Shown here piece after piece: positions 8,913 to 17,795 of a DNA stretch of 64,000 bases. Below the pieces are notes generated by a model. The model saw only the letters and a program-made list of their open reading frames with translations, was not told the DNA's origin and searched no databases. The position numbers and the translations under genes are program-made. Origin of the DNA: Salinimicrobium sediminis (GTDB lineage Bacteria; Bacteroidota; Bacteroidia; Flavobacteriales; Flavobacteriaceae). Each line of letters starts with the position of its first letter. The stretch's first letter is position 1. The stretch spans positions 682,001-746,000 of the forward strand of contig NZ_OCMF01000001.1 of the NCBI RefSeq assembly GCF_900215295.1, in the 5' to 3' direction.

Positions 8913-9678
8913 ACTTGTCGCGATCCTGGAGAAATTTCAGCTGGGAACGTGTATCCTTTAAATACTGCTTGTCCAGTTCTACAACTTCAGTAAATTCAAC
9001 GGGATCATGAGCTTCAGAAATCATTTTTCCGAGGCAGTCATAGGCGGCAGAATGTCCCACATATTCCAGATTATTTCCGTCTTTGCCCACCCGGTTCACG
9101 CCAATGCAGTAGCTCATATTTTCAATAGCCCTCGCCTTTAAAAGCGTATCCCAGGCAGCAACTCTTGCAGCAGGCCAGTTTGCGACATAAATCAACAGGT
9201 CATAATCCTCTGTATTTCGGGCCCAAACAGGGAATCGCAGATCATAACATACCAAAGGACAAATCCTCCAGCCTTTGTACTCAACAATTAGCCGCTGCTT
9301 GCCCGAGGCATATGTTTCATTTTCCCTGGCCAGGGTAAAAGTGTGGCGTTTATCGTATTTCTTGAAGGTACCATCGGGATAAACGAAATATAAACGATTA
9401 TAAAAACTACCGTTTTCAGCAACAATTATACTTCCGGTCACAGCAGCATTTCTTTCTGCAGCTGTTTTTCGCATCCATTCAAAAGTTTGTCCCTTGACAG
9501 GTTCAGCAAGATTTTTAGCGTTCATTGAAAATCCGGTAGAAAACATTTCCGGAAGAATAATGAGATCCACCTCCTGCGGGAGCTCTTTTATTTTCTTCTC
9601 AAAAAGTTCAATATTTCTCTGAATATCCTCCCAGAAAAGGTCAACCTGAAGGAGGGCTGTTCTTAATTTTTGTGCCAT
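8893..9678 (-). CDS. nitrilase-superfamily omega-amidase (YafV-like)
   Basis: Carbon-nitrogen hydrolase, probably hydrolysing alpha-keto acid amides such as alpha-ketoglutaramate. The catalytic triad is visible as Glu44 (LPEMFSTGF), Lys110 (KYDKRH) and Cys144 (PLVCYDLRFP). The start MAQKLRT gives 261 aa, the normal length for this family. A longer in-frame start at 9735 would add 19 residues that do not match it. The nearby transaminase at 10309-11466 is the expected partner, because glutamine- or methionine-dependent transamination makes keto acids and amides that this enzyme removes. It is convergent with the gene at 7278. Confidence 0.88.
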   Translation of the reverse strand: MAQKLRTALLQVDLFWEDIQRNIELFEKKIKELPQEVDLIILPEMFSTGFSMNAKNLAEPVKGQTFEWMRKTAAERNAAVTGSIIVAENGSFYNRLYFVYPDGTFKKYDKRHTFTLARENETYASGKQRLIVEYKGWRICPLVCYDLRFPVWARNTEDYDLLIYVANWPAARVAAWDTLLKARAIENMSYCIGVNRVGKDGNNLEYVGHSAAYDCLGKMISEAHDPVEFTEVVELDKQYLKDTRSQLKFLQDRDKFTVQID

Positions 9679-9779
9679 ATGTAAAGTTATGAAAAATCCT
9701 ATTTCCCCTGCTAAATGCATGTTAAATGGTTGCATTGACGGGAGAAGTTAGATAGCTTTAATCGATAAAAAATAAAACT

Positions 9780-10325
9780 ATGAGCTTAAATTCCTTTTTT
9801 GAAAAAGATTCATTTCCCTCGAATACATCCCGCGGAATTATATCCGGATTTATTGGCGGCCTCGCAGGAAGTGCCGTAAAATCTGTCGTTGAGAGATTTC
9901 TTGAAGTTAGAAAAATAGATAACCGCTCTGCACAGATCAAAGTGATGGACCAGTTTTCCACCAAACTTACCGGAACTCCTATTAAACTGGAGAATGAAGC
10001 CATTGTGGAGCAGCTGGTAAATATCCCTTTAGGTGCGACCGTAGGTGCAATCTATGGATATGGAAAAAGAGATAAAGGCGAAGTAAATTTGATTGATGGA
10101 GGAATTTTAGGAGCAACTACCTGGGCCTCTACTCATGAGACCAGTTTGCCTTTACTCGGTCTTGATAAAAGCCCTGCAAAAGTACCGGTGAAAACACAAA
10201 TCCATGAACTGATAGCCCACGTGGTCTTTGGAGTGACTACAGAATTAGTGCGTGGCTACGTCAATGACAAGCTGAAGAAAAGAGACGAAGAAGCTGAAGA
10301 AACACAATTTACTTCACTTTCTTAA
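9780..10325 (+). CDS. DUF1440/YagU-like membrane protein
   Basis: 181 aa. Glycine-rich hydrophobic stretches (about residues 17-33, GIISGFIGGLAGSAVKS; and about 88-97, IPLGATVGAIYG) and an aromatic/His segment (WASTHETSLPLLGL, about 119-132) resemble the DUF1440 (YagU) inner-membrane family, which has been linked to acid tolerance in E. coli. A charged tail follows (KKRDEEAEE). It stands alone between two minus-strand genes and overlaps the transaminase gene convergently by 17 bp. The family assignment is tentative. Confidence 0.6.
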   Translation: MSLNSFFEKDSFPSNTSRGIISGFIGGLAGSAVKSVVERFLEVRKIDNRSAQIKVMDQFSTKLTGTPIKLENEAIVEQLVNIPLGATVGAIYGYGKRDKGEVNLIDGGILGATTWASTHETSLPLLGLDKSPAKVPVKTQIHELIAHVVFGVTTELVRGYVNDKLKKRDEEAEETQFTSLS

Positions 10326-11466
10326 GGATCTCTGCCGCTTTTTCAAGAGTATCATCGGTCTTTGCAAAGCAGAACCTCAACTGCCGGTGATCCAGATTAT
10401 CCTTATTAAATGCTGAAACAGGAATACTCGCTATTCCATATTCTTTAATGAGCCTGCGGGAAAATTCCACGTCGGGCTCATTTGTTATTTCAGAATAATC
10501 CAGCAACTGAAAATAAGTTCCTTTTGCCGGCTTAAATTTAAAAGCGGTGTTTTTTATAAGATCAAGAAACTTATCTCTCTTTTTCTGATAGAATTTACCA
10601 AGTTCCAGGTAATGCTTCGGAGTTCTAAGATATTCCGCAAAAGCCCGTTGAGTGGGATGATGCACACAAAAAACATTTACTTCCATCACTTTCCATATTT
10701 CCTTCATCAAAGCTTCGGGAGCTACACAATATCCCATTTTCCACCCGGTGTTGTGAAAAGTCTTTCCAAAAGAGGCACACACAATTGCCCTTTTTGAAAG
10801 CTCAGGAAATGCGGAGGCACTATAATGTTTCGCATCATCAAAAACAATATGTTCATACACCTCATCGCTAAGAAGGATTACATCTGTCCCTTCCAAAAGC
10901 TGCTCCAGTTGCTGCATTTCGGCTTTACTGAAGACATTTCCCCCGGGATTATGCGGCGTGTTGATAATGATCATCCTGGTCTTTGCATTGATCTTTTGTT
11001 TTATCTCCTCAAAATCCAGCTTATAATTTTTCCCCTTTAACTGTAACGCCACCGGCACTCCCCCATTCAATTCTATAGCCGGTTCATAGGAGTCGTAGGC
11101 AGGCTTTAGAACAATTACCTCATCTCCGGGATTCACAAAAGCTGTAATGGCAAGGAACAGCGCCTGCGTTGCACCGTCGGTTACTGTGATCTCTGCGTCC
11201 TTATCATATTTCTTCCCGTGCAGGCTTTCGATCTTGTTGACAATTTGCTCCCGTAAAGGAGCGATGCCCGCAAGAGGAGCGTATTGGTTATAGCCTTCAT
11301 TCATAGCTTGCGTCACCAGATCCTTGAGCCGCTGATCTGTCTCAAAATTGGGGTAACCCTGAGAAAGGTTTACAGCATCGTGTTCAAATGCCATTTTTGA
11401 CATCACAGAAAAGATGCTGGTTTTATGCTTCGGAAGTTTGGAAAAGATATGATTGACTGTCGCCAT
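10309..11466 (-). CDS. methionine/glutamine aminotransferase (YbdL/KYAT-like)
   Basis: PLP-dependent fold-type I class I/II aminotransferase of 385 aa. The PLP lysine is Lys235 in SFGKTFHNTGWKMGY. Other visible motifs are NTPHNPGGN (169-177) and LSDEVYEHI (199-207). In this subfamily methionine, glutamine and aromatic amino acids donate the amino group. Together with the omega-amidase-type nitrilase two genes downstream it would form the transaminase/omega-amidase route that recycles 2-keto-4-methylthiobutyrate. The exact substrate is inferred. Confidence 0.85.
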   Translation of the reverse strand: MATVNHIFSKLPKHKTSIFSVMSKMAFEHDAVNLSQGYPNFETDQRLKDLVTQAMNEGYNQYAPLAGIAPLREQIVNKIESLHGKKYDKDAEITVTDGATQALFLAITAFVNPGDEVIVLKPAYDSYEPAIELNGGVPVALQLKGKNYKLDFEEIKQKINAKTRMIIINTPHNPGGNVFSKAEMQQLEQLLEGTDVILLSDEVYEHIVFDDAKHYSASAFPELSKRAIVCASFGKTFHNTGWKMGYCVAPEALMKEIWKVMEVNVFCVHHPTQRAFAEYLRTPKHYLELGKFYQKKRDKFLDLIKNTAFKFKPAKGTYFQLLDYSEITNEPDVEFSRRLIKEYGIASIPVSAFNKDNLDHRQLRFCFAKTDDTLEKAAEILKKVK

Positions 11467-11486
11467 TGCTTTTTTTATTAAGGTGC

Positions 11487-11520
11487 AAAAAAGATCCCGG
11501 ACTGCAAAGTCCGGGATCTT
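11487..11520 (-). terminator. rho-independent terminator near sdhB and the aminotransferase start
   Basis: Perfect 13-bp stem (AAGATCCCGGACT, loop GCAA, AGTCCGGGATCTT) followed on the minus strand by a run of T. It ends the sdhCAB transcript 23 bp after the sdhB stop codon and lies just before the aminotransferase gene. Confidence 0.9.
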
Positions 11521-11543
11521 CAGAAATATAGGTGTCTAAAATG

Positions 11544-12287
11544 TTATTTAGTACTTGCTCTCAGATATTCCCTGTTCATCCTGGCGATGTTCTCCAGCGA
11601 AATACCTTTGGGACATTCGATCTCACAGGCTCCTGTATTGGTACAGTTTCCAAAACCTTCTTTGTCCATTTGTTCAACCATTGCAAGAACACGTCGGTCT
11701 GCCTCGACCTCTCCCTGCGGAAGCAAAGCCAGCTGACTCACTTTTGCAGAGGTGAACAACATTGCGCTTGCATTCTTACAGGCCGCTACACAAGCCCCAC
11801 AACCAATGCAGGTTGCAGCATCAAAAGCAGTATCAGCTTTATCCTTAGGTACCAGAATAGCATTGGCATCCTGGGTGTTTCCTGAAGTATTTACAGAAAC
11901 ATAACCCCCTGCCTGCTGAATTCTTTCAAAAGAGGAACGGTCGACGATCAAATCCTTTATTACAGGGAAAGCTTTAGCTCTGAACGGCTCAATAACAATG
12001 GTATCGCCGTCCTTGAACATTCTCATGTGCAATTGACAGGTAGTGATAAGACGATCGGGACCATGAGGTTCTCCATTGATCTGAAGGCTACAGGTACCAC
12101 AAATACCCTCCCGGCAATCATGATCAAAAACAACAGGTTCTTCTCCTTTGTCTATCAGATCCTGATTAAGAACATCCAGCATCTCCAGAAAAGACATATC
12201 GGGTTCCACGCCTCCTAACTGGTAAGTGACAATTCCTCCTTTGGCGTTGGCATCTTTTTGACGCCATATTTTAAGTGTAAGATTCAT
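11544..12287 (-). CDS. sdhB: succinate dehydrogenase iron-sulfur subunit
   Basis: Electron-transfer subunit of complex II. The 247-aa protein carries ligands for all three clusters: 2Fe-2S (Cys58, Cys63, Cys66 and Cys84), then [11 protein letters not shown] (about residues 150-160) and [11 protein letters not shown] (about 205-215) for the 4Fe-4S and 3Fe-4S centres. It is the last gene of sdhCAB and is separated from sdhA by a 76-bp spacer made almost entirely of heptamer repeats. A terminator follows. Confidence 0.97.
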   Translation of the reverse strand: MNLTLKIWRQKDANAKGGIVTYQLGGVEPDMSFLEMLDVLNQDLIDKGEEPVVFDHDCREGICGTCSLQINGEPHGPDRLITTCQLHMRMFKDGDTIVIEPFRAKAFPVIKDLIVDRSSFERIQQAGGYVSVNTSGNTQDANAILVPKDKADTAFDAATCIGCGACVAACKNASAMLFTSAKVSQLALLPQGEVEADRRVLAMVEQMDKEGFGNCTNTGACEIECPKGISLENIARMNREYLRASTK

Positions 12288-12297
12288 TTTGTTATAG

Positions 12298-12363
12298 TAT
12301 TGAGTATTGAGTATGGAGTATTGAGAGGTGAAATTCTAATTTCTCAATACAAACTTCTCAATT
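12298..12363. repeat. TATTGAG heptamer repeats in the sdhA-sdhB spacer
   Basis: Four contiguous heptamers at 12298-12325 (TATTGAG x2, TATGGAG, TATTGAG) are followed by inverted partners CTCAATA (12343-12349) and CTCAATT (12357-12363). The transcript could fold into alternative hairpins between sdhA and sdhB. Confidence 0.75.
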
Positions 12364-14367
12364 CTATTTATAGCTACGCGTTTTAACTTCGATATACTCG
12401 TAATCCAGATTTTCCTTATGAAGAATGGCATCTGCAGGTTCTCCTGTGTATTCCCAGGCGGCCACATACATAAAGTTCTCGTCGTCCCTTAGTGCTTCTC
12501 CTTCTTCGGTTTGGTATTCTTCTCTAAAGTGACCTCCACAGGATTCTTCCCTGTGCAATGCATCCTTGGCGAACAACTCTCCTAATTCAAGGAAATCGGC
12601 CACCCTACCTGCTTTTTCAAGCTCGGTATTCATCCCATTCATCTCTCCGGGTATACGTACATCTTTCCAGAATTCTTCCCTTAATTGCTTGATCTCTCCA
12701 ATTGCTTCTTTAAGATGAACGGCATTTCTGGACATTCCTACCTTATTCCACATGATCTTACCTAATCTCTTGTGAAAATGGTCGACAGATTTGGTGCCGT
12801 TAGTATTCATAAGTTTTTCAAGTTGCTCCCGCACCTTGTTTTCAGCTTCATCAAATTCAGGAGAATTTGTTGGAATAGCCCCGGTTCTAATATCCGCAGC
12901 CAGATAATCTCCCATGGTATATGGAAGCACAAAATAACCATCGGCAAGTCCCTGCATTAAGGCAGAAGCTCCAAGACGGTTGGCACCGTGATCGGAGAAG
13001 TTAGCCTCTCCTGCGGCGTAAAGGCCGGGAACGGTAGTTTGCAGGTTATAATCAACCCAAAGTCCTCCCATGGTATAGTGTACGGCCGGATAGATCTTCA
13101 TTGGAGTTTCATATGGATTCTCATCGACGATCTTCTCATACATCTGGAAGAGGTTTCCATATTTTGCTTCTACAACTTTTTGCCCCAGTTCTTTTATCTG
13201 AGCTTCAGTCGCGTTTTCAATTTTTTGAGTGGCAACTGCCTCTTTTCCGTAGCGCATAAAAGCACTTCCGAAGTCAAGATATACAGCTTCTCCTGTTTTG
13301 TTCACTCCGTAACCGGCATCACATCGTTCTTTTGCAGCTCTGGAAGCCACATCCCGTGGTACCAGGTTACCAAAGGCAGGATATCTTCTTTCCAAATAAT
13401 AATCCCTGTCTTCTTCAGCCAATTCTGTAGGTTTCAATCTGCCTTCGCGGATAGCTTTGGCATCTTCCAGTTTCTTCGGAACCCAGATGCGTCCGTCATT
13501 CCGAAGAGATTCAGACATCAAAGTAAGTTTAGACTGGTGCTCTCCCGAAACAGGAATACAGGTAGGATGAATTTGCGTAAAACATGGGTTGGCGAAAAAT
13601 GCTCCTTTTTTGTGGACTTTCCACGCAGCGGTCGCATTACTTCCCATTGCGTTTGTAGAAAGGTAGAACACGTTCCCGTATCCACCTGAAGCGATTACCA
13701 CGGCATGCGCACTGTGTCTTTCAATCTGTCCGGTCACAAGATCTCTTGCGATGATCCCGCGGGCTTTACCACCCACGATCACCACATCAAGCATTTCATG
13801 ACGGGTATAGGACTGGATCTTCCCGCGGTTGATCTGCCTGTTCATAGCAGAATAAGCTCCTAAAAGCAATTGCTGACCTGTTTGTCCTTTTGCATAAAAA
13901 GTACGGGAAACCAACACACCTCCAAAGGAACGGTTATCAAGTTGTCCTCCATATTCACGTGCGAATGGAACTCCCTGGGCTACACATTGGTCGATAATAT
14001 TGCCTGAAACTTCGGCCAAACGATAAACGTTGGCTTCACGGGCACGATAGTCACCTCCTTTTACGGTATCGTAAAAAAGCCGGTAATCTGAGTCTCCGTC
14101 ACCCTGGTAATTCTTTGAAGCATTGATACCTCCCTGCGCGGCAATCGAGTGTGCACGACGCGGAGAATCCTGGTAACAAAAAGTTTTGACATTGTAACCA
14201 AGTTCGGCAAGAGTGGCCGCGGCACTACCGCCTGCCAAACCTGTACCCACAACAATAATATCGATGTTACGCTTATTGGCCGGGTTAACAAGGTTGATGG
14301 TGTTTTTGTAGTTGTTCCACTTATGTTCCAGTGGCCCTTCTGGTATTTTTGAATCTAAAACTGACAT
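12364..14367 (-). CDS. sdhA: succinate dehydrogenase flavoprotein subunit
   Basis: Catalytic subunit oxidising succinate to fumarate. At 667 aa it is of the longer type found in Bacteroidota. The dinucleotide fold is GTGLAGGSA (41-49). The covalent FAD histidine is His73 in [11 protein letters not shown]. Active-site motifs HPTC (about 270) and NRLGA (about 475) are present. It lies 12 bp downstream of sdhC and shares its promoter. The spacer to sdhB is unusual for such an operon because it is built of short repeats. Confidence 0.97.
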   Translation of the reverse strand: MSVLDSKIPEGPLEHKWNNYKNTINLVNPANKRNIDIIVVGTGLAGGSAAATLAELGYNVKTFCYQDSPRRAHSIAAQGGINASKNYQGDGDSDYRLFYDTVKGGDYRAREANVYRLAEVSGNIIDQCVAQGVPFAREYGGQLDNRSFGGVLVSRTFYAKGQTGQQLLLGAYSAMNRQINRGKIQSYTRHEMLDVVIVGGKARGIIARDLVTGQIERHSAHAVVIASGGYGNVFYLSTNAMGSNATAAWKVHKKGAFFANPCFTQIHPTCIPVSGEHQSKLTLMSESLRNDGRIWVPKKLEDAKAIREGRLKPTELAEEDRDYYLERRYPAFGNLVPRDVASRAAKERCDAGYGVNKTGEAVYLDFGSAFMRYGKEAVATQKIENATEAQIKELGQKVVEAKYGNLFQMYEKIVDENPYETPMKIYPAVHYTMGGLWVDYNLQTTVPGLYAAGEANFSDHGANRLGASALMQGLADGYFVLPYTMGDYLAADIRTGAIPTNSPEFDEAENKVREQLEKLMNTNGTKSVDHFHKRLGKIMWNKVGMSRNAVHLKEAIGEIKQLREEFWKDVRIPGEMNGMNTELEKAGRVADFLELGELFAKDALHREESCGGHFREEYQTEEGEALRDDENFMYVAAWEYTGEPADAILHKENLDYEYIEVKTRSYK

Positions 14368-14379
14368 AATCCTTCCCTT

Positions 14380-15042
14380 TTAAACTTGGTTAAAGTAATG
14401 ATAAACGGCAATAAAAATAAACCCTAACGGAATTAGAATTGAAAAGGCTACTGTTGCCCCTCTCATGCCTTTGTAAAATTTCTCGTGCCAACCCACAGAC
14501 TGGAATGAAGACGAAAAACCGTGTAACAGGTGAAGACTCAGGAAGATGAAAGAAATAACATATAACAAAGTTCTCACCGGATCGGTAAATTTCGCTACTG
14601 TTTCTCCATAGTACCTGGTTGGATCTTCAGGATGCACCTGGATGTACTTGTGTATGATCTCCGGAAACCAGAAATCATAAAAATGCAGTACCAGGAAAGC
14701 GAGAACTACCAGCCCGGTCCAGATCATATTTCTGGACATCCAGGTTGAATTGGCGCTACCGTTAAAACGAACATATTTTTTTACCCTCGCTTTTCTGTTG
14801 TTGTACTCCAGCACAAAACCGAGAACAAAATGTATAATCACTCCCAGGATCAGGATGGGCTGTAACAGGAATTGAACAAAGAAATTGCTTCCCATAAAAT
14901 GCGAGACCTCATTGAAGGTGGTCGCGCTGAAAACAGAAGTGAAATTGATTAGAAAATGCTGGAGTAAAAACAGGACCAAAAATAGTCCTGACAATGCCAT
15001 AACAACTTTTCTTGCTATGGATGATTTGAGGATTCCACTCAT
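14380..15042 (-). CDS. sdhC: succinate dehydrogenase cytochrome b subunit
   Basis: Membrane anchor of complex II, 220 aa, with about five transmembrane helices, in the di-haem fumarate reductase/SdhC family found in Bacteroidota and Bacillota. Conserved His residues that could bind haem occur in the helices (LLQHFLIN near residue 27, VIIHFVLG near 66, LVLHFYDF near 122, LHLLHGFSS near 171). It is the first gene of sdhCAB and has a well-matched promoter directly upstream. Confidence 0.93.
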   Translation of the reverse strand: MSGILKSSIARKVVMALSGLFLVLFLLQHFLINFTSVFSATTFNEVSHFMGSNFFVQFLLQPILILGVIIHFVLGFVLEYNNRKARVKKYVRFNGSANSTWMSRNMIWTGLVVLAFLVLHFYDFWFPEIIHKYIQVHPEDPTRYYGETVAKFTDPVRTLLYVISFIFLSLHLLHGFSSSFQSVGWHEKFYKGMRGATVAFSILIPLGFIFIAVYHYFNQV

Positions 15043-15074
15043 TTGATAAGAATGTTTTTAATGAAGATTTAACA

Positions 15075-15105
15075 CAAAAATACGCGCTTTCCAGTCATTA
15101 CCAAA
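15075..15105 (-). promoter_or_regulatory. promoter of sdhCAB
   Basis: Minus-strand TTTG (15102-15105), an exact 19-nt spacer and TATTTTTG (15075-15082), a full match to the Bacteroidota -33/-7 consensus. The predicted 5' UTR is about 25 nt. Confidence 0.7.
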
Positions 15106-15235
15106 GATTAATACTTTTAATGCCTGTTATTTAGAATGGATTTAAAGAGTGTTTTTTCAACTGAAATGGATCACTCCTGACAGCTTAAAATATAACACCC
15201 GAATCCCTTTTGCTATGTGGAGAATTTAGGGAGTT

Positions 15236-15270
15236 TTTGAGAGCTCCTGCCCTTTAATTTTTTAAATTTG
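15236..15270 (+). promoter_or_regulatory. promoter of pepP
   Basis: TTTG (15236-15239), 23-nt spacer and TAAATTTG (15263-15270), matching the Bacteroidota consensus at the long end of the spacing range, 22 bp before the pepP start codon. Confidence 0.6.
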
Positions 15271-15292
15271 TGGCACACGCAAAAATTCATAC

Positions 15293-16585
15293 ATGAAATA
15301 CCATCCTATAGACCAAAATCTTTTTATCAAAAACCGTAAAAATTTTGCTCAAAAAATGGAGCCGAAAAGCCTTGCGGTATTTAATTCCAACGATATCTAT
15401 CCTATTGGTGCAGACAGCACCATGCCTTTTCAACAGGCAAGGGATCTCTTCTACCTTAGCGGAGTAGATCAGGATAAAAGTATCCTGGTGATTTTCCCCG
15501 ATGCTCCTTCAGAAAAGCACAGAGAAATGCTTTTTCTAACCGAAACCAATGATCATATCGCCGTTTGGGAAGGAGAAAAGCTCACCAAAGAAAAAGCCTT
15601 TGAAACTTCAGGTATTAAAAATGTGTTTTGGCTAAAGGATTTTGAAAAGGTATTTTTTGAAGTCATGACCCAGTGCGGGACAGTATATTTCAACACAAAT
15701 GAACACTACCGCGCCAATGTGGAAACCGAAACCCGCGAAGACCGTTTTATCAAATGGTGTAAAGAAAAATTTCCGGCACATAGAGTAGCCAAGAGCAACC
15801 CGATCCTTCAGCGGTTGCGTTCTGTTAAGGACCCCATCGAACTGGATTTGATGCAAACCGCATGTGATATCACAGAAAAAGCCTTCCGCAGGGTTCTAAA
15901 ATTCGTTAAGCCCGGAGTTTGGGAATACGAGATTGAGGCCGAATATTACCACGAAATGATAAGGAACCGCTCAAAAGGTTTTGCCTACACCCCAATTATT
16001 GCCAGCGGAAGCAATGCCAACGTGCTCCACTACATTGAGAATAATCAGCAATGTAAAGAAGGAGAGCTTATCTTGCTTGACACCGGTGCAGAATATGCCA
16101 ATTATGCCAGTGATCTTTCCCGTACCATTCCTGTTTCCGGAAGATACACTAAACGCCAAAAAGAGGTCTACAACGCTGTAAACAGGGTCAAAAATGATGC
16201 TACAAAGATGCTTGTACCCGGCGCAGATTGGGCTGAATATCATAAGGAAGTGGGGAAATTAATGACCTCGGAATTACTTGGTCTCGGACTTCTGGATAAA
16301 GCCGATGTTCAAAATGAAGATCCTGAATGGCCGGCATACAAGAAATATTTTATGCACGGTACCTCCCACAACATCGGGCTGGATACTCATGACTATGGAC
16401 TGCTGTATGAGCCCATGCAGGCAAACATGGTTTTCACAGTAGAACCCGGAATTTATCTTCCTGCTGAAGGCTTCGGAATTAGGCTGGAAGACGATGTGGT
16501 AATTCAGGAAAAAGGCGAACCTTTTAACCTGATGCGTAATATCCCTATTGAGGCTGATGAAATTGAAGAAATAATGAATAGCTGA
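15293..16585 (+). CDS. pepP: Xaa-Pro aminopeptidase (aminopeptidase P)
   Basis: Cleaves the N-terminal residue from peptides with proline in position two. The 430-aa protein has an N-terminal creatinase-like domain (about residues 1-170) and an M24 pita-bread catalytic domain. Metal ligands are visible in LLDTGAEYANYASDLSRT (two Asp), HGTSHNIGLDTHD (His), VEPGIYLP (Glu) and RLEDDVV (Glu). There is no signal peptide, so it is cytosolic. It has its own promoter and is divergent from sdhC. Confidence 0.92.
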   Translation: MKYHPIDQNLFIKNRKNFAQKMEPKSLAVFNSNDIYPIGADSTMPFQQARDLFYLSGVDQDKSILVIFPDAPSEKHREMLFLTETNDHIAVWEGEKLTKEKAFETSGIKNVFWLKDFEKVFFEVMTQCGTVYFNTNEHYRANVETETREDRFIKWCKEKFPAHRVAKSNPILQRLRSVKDPIELDLMQTACDITEKAFRRVLKFVKPGVWEYEIEAEYYHEMIRNRSKGFAYTPIIASGSNANVLHYIENNQQCKEGELILLDTGAEYANYASDLSRTIPVSGRYTKRQKEVYNAVNRVKNDATKMLVPGADWAEYHKEVGKLMTSELLGLGLLDKADVQNEDPEWPAYKKYFMHGTSHNIGLDTHDYGLLYEPMQANMVFTVEPGIYLPAEGFGIRLEDDVVIQEKGEPFNLMRNIPIEADEIEEIMNS

Positions 16586-16606
16586 TTTAGCTAATCGGAA
16601 ATGGTT

Positions 16607-16645
16607 AATGGTTGTTGGTAAATTTCGCGAACACTAACAACCATT
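16607..16645. repeat. inverted repeat between pepP and the hydrolase gene
   Basis: A 10-bp perfect inverted repeat (arms 16607-16616 and 16636-16645), extending to 13 bp with one mismatch, 22 bp after the pepP stop. The left arm is preceded by a direct ATGGTT repeat. There is no T-tract, so it is not a typical terminator. A role in RNA processing or a small repeat family is possible. Confidence 0.6.
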
Positions 16646-16665
16646 CACTTTAAACTGCAAATTCT

Positions 16666-17439
16666 ATGACAATAAATTCTAGGGGTGCAGAGATATACTA
16701 TTCTGTAGTCGGCGAAGGAGAGGCAACTTTGCTGTTGCACGGCTTCCTGGAATCGGCAAAGATCTGGGAAGAGTTCCTGCCGGAATTTTCGAGATACGGA
16801 AAAATTATTACTATGGATCTTCCGGGACATGGAAGGTCTGAAGTTATTTCTGAAGTGCACAGCATGGAATTAATGGCCGAAGCTGTACATGAAGTTCTCA
16901 TGGCTACAGGTGTCAAAAAAGCGAATTTTATAGGCCATTCCATGGGCGGTTATGTGGGACTGGCTTTTTTGGAAAAGTATCCGCATTTGGTAAATGACTT
17001 CATGCTGCTCAATTCAACTCCGCAGGCAGATTCAGAAGAAAAGAAAGAGAATAGGGACAGATCTGCAGAGTTGGTGAAGAAGAACAAGCAGGCCTATGTA
17101 AGTATGGCCATTAAAAACCTGCTTTCCCCGGCAAATTCTGAAAGGTTCTCAAGTGAAGTGCAGGAGTTGATCGAAGAAGCTTCCCACTTTCCAACGAATG
17201 GAATTACGGCCGCTCTAAATGGAATGAAAATTCGTACAGACAGAACAGAGGTATTAAAAGGCTATAAAGGCAATAAATTTTTAATCGCCGGGAAAGAAGA
17301 TCCATTAGTTAATCTCACTGATCTTAAAGATATTGCATCCCGGACTAACACTGCATTCATCAGCTTTTCAGGAGGCCATCTTTCCTACATTGAAAACAAA
17401 TCTCAATTTATAAAATTGTGTATTTCGTCGAATAAATAA
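16666..17439 (+). CDS. alpha/beta hydrolase
   Basis: Serine hydrolase of 257 aa in the MenH/BioH/esterase-like group. The nucleophile is Ser92 in GHSMGG, the oxyanion region is LLHGFLES (23-30), the acid is Asp in AGKEDP (about 206-211) and the catalytic His is in SGGHLSYIEN (about 236). DLPGHGRS (51-58) is the usual family motif. There is no signal peptide. The substrate cannot be read from the sequence, and no neighbour points to a pathway. Confidence 0.85.
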   Translation: MTINSRGAEIYYSVVGEGEATLLLHGFLESAKIWEEFLPEFSRYGKIITMDLPGHGRSEVISEVHSMELMAEAVHEVLMATGVKKANFIGHSMGGYVGLAFLEKYPHLVNDFMLLNSTPQADSEEKKENRDRSAELVKKNKQAYVSMAIKNLLSPANSERFSSEVQELIEEASHFPTNGITAALNGMKIRTDRTEVLKGYKGNKFLIAGKEDPLVNLTDLKDIASRTNTAFISFSGGHLSYIENKSQFIKLCISSNK

Positions 17440-17503
17440 TGATTTTTATCGATAATTGGCTAAGTTTTAATACTTTTCGCTTTGTAACCTACAAAATTCT
17501 TCT

Positions 17504-17776
17504 ATGATGAAAAACAAAAAGCCCCTTTTGTTTTCTCCGGGAGCCTGGATCTGCGGGATTCTGGATCACCGGTTTGAAGTTTCGCAGAACATTACCGAAC
17601 ACATTAAAGAATACAAATGCACCCGCTGCGGAGTGGAGATGACCGATACCGCACAGGGATTTATGGCGAGACTGACGCCTAAATTTAAAGAAACCAATGA
17701 ATTCCTGGCAAACTTCTACAGGCGCAGGTGTTCCAGGTTAAAATATGAGAAAGAAGCACTGTCAAAAGCTTCTTAA
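17504..17776 (+). CDS. small CxxC protein of unknown function
   Basis: 90 aa, family not recognised. A single CTRCG knuckle (about residues 44-48) and one upstream Cys in ICGILDH suggest a half zinc-ribbon or redox site. The C-terminus is basic (RRRCSRLKYEKE). The short segment FSPGAWICGILDHRF resembles the start of small phage-related zinc-finger proteins, but nothing phage-like surrounds it. It lies between the hydrolase gene and convergent thiL. Confidence 0.6.
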   Translation: MMKNKKPLLFSPGAWICGILDHRFEVSQNITEHIKEYKCTRCGVEMTDTAQGFMARLTPKFKETNEFLANFYRRRCSRLKYEKEALSKAS

Positions 17777-17795
17777 TTCCCTCTTTTTGGAAGGT

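Noticed and set aside
12988-13689. 233-aa open frame on the + strand
   Set aside because: It lies fully antisense to sdhA, has no start signal or domain, and its composition follows from the codon pattern of sdhA.
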